NCBI GenBank assembly: GCA_002773545.1
Contig: PFAV01000074.1
Coordinates: 5,856-12,189 of the forward strand
DNA length: 6,334 bases
DNA from: a bacterium (Candidatus Gribaldobacteria) CG10_big_fil_rev_8_21_14_0_10_41_12
GTDB lineage: Bacteria > Patescibacteriota > Minisyncoccia > Minisyncoccales > CG1-02-41-26
Direction: 5' to 3'
In this document: in pieces, positions 6,164 through 6,334 of the stretch
Numbering within the stretch: position 1 is the first letter of the stretch
Layout of the letters: the number at the start of each line of letters is the position of its first letter
Notes under the pieces: generated by a model
Database searches by the model: none
Seen by the model: the letters and a program-made list of their open reading frames with translations, nothing else
Told to the model about the DNA's origin: nothing
Program-made: the position numbers and the translations under genes

Positions 6164-6334
6164 AGGGTTGAGTTAATGAAATTTTTTATTGCTGGCGCTA
6201 ATTTTTCCGGACATTGCAAGTGCAGTGAATGGCCATTTTGGGGTAAGACCTCCAGCCGAGAATTTTTTATTTTTTCTTTCATTAAATAAGCGTCTTTGAT
6301 GGGTGTAAATGAGTCTTTTTTGCCCCAAATAATC
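6154..6334 (-). CDS. Alpha/beta hydrolase, C-terminal part (gene continues beyond the window)
   Basis: Only the last 59 codons are present, ending at a TAA. They match the end of an alpha/beta-hydrolase fold. IIWGKKDSFTP at the window edge carries the strand and the catalytic acid (the Asp of KKD) in the usual WGxxDxxxP setting; about 27 residues later QNGHSLHLQCPEKL supplies the catalytic histidine, followed by the final amphipathic helix (LAPAIKNFINS). The nucleophile serine and most of the fold lie outside, so the substrate cannot be guessed; esterase, lipase and lyase members share these features. The frame was read directly from the sequence and contains no internal stop. It lies 44 bases upstream of murF on the same strand and may share its operon. 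Confidence 0.85.
   Translation of the reverse strand, partial: IIWGKKDSFTPIKDAYLMKEKIKNSRLEVLPQNGHSLHLQCPEKLAPAIKNFINSTLLP

Overview
The window carries six protein-coding units, all on the minus strand, so gene order runs from base 6334 down to base 1. It reads as a bacterial chromosome segment in which a cell-wall/cell-division gene run (hydrolase tail, murF-like, ftsQ) is followed directly by a compact type II restriction-modification (R-M) module and then a small, apparently interrupted membrane-protein gene. The organism is probably AT-rich. The MurF-like ligase with a membrane N-terminus, the divergent FtsQ with a strongly basic cytoplasmic tail, the general lack of Shine-Dalgarno sequences and the tight packing all recall Patescibacteria (Candidate Phyla Radiation). 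This placement is an inference from gene style, not from a marker gene.

Layout. 6334-6154: the last 59 codons of an alpha/beta hydrolase. 6109-4535: a Mur-ligase-family protein, most likely MurF, with several N-terminal membrane segments. 4538-3723: FtsQ/DivIB, whose ATG overlaps the murF stop in an ATGA. 3702-1816: a 628-residue double DNA methyltransferase with an alpha-type D12 domain joined to a second amino-methyltransferase domain. 1814-423: a 463-residue protein, one base downstream, that is the likely partner restriction endonuclease and shows two PD-(D/E)XK-like motifs. 392-1: a small one-helix membrane protein whose frame has a TGA at 158-156 but stays open to the window edge.

How the genes fit together. 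The murF-ftsQ pair links the last cytoplasmic step of peptidoglycan precursor synthesis to septum assembly. The R-M pair forms a second unit: two methyltransferase domains in one chain are typical of systems with an asymmetric target, where each strand needs its own modification, and the following gene would supply cleavage. Sampled GC is about 40-50 % in murF, high 30s in ftsQ, about 30-35 % in the R-M pair and about 28 % in the terminal small gene. This fits acquisition of the R-M module and its neighbour at the end of an older cell-division operon.

No tRNA, rRNA, CRISPR array, insertion sequence or convincing terminator was seen. No gene-free stretch exceeds 45 bases. No plus-strand gene is supported. 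Nothing proves a wholly new system; the R-M module, its possible two-active-site nuclease and the interrupted membrane gene beside it deserve the closest look.
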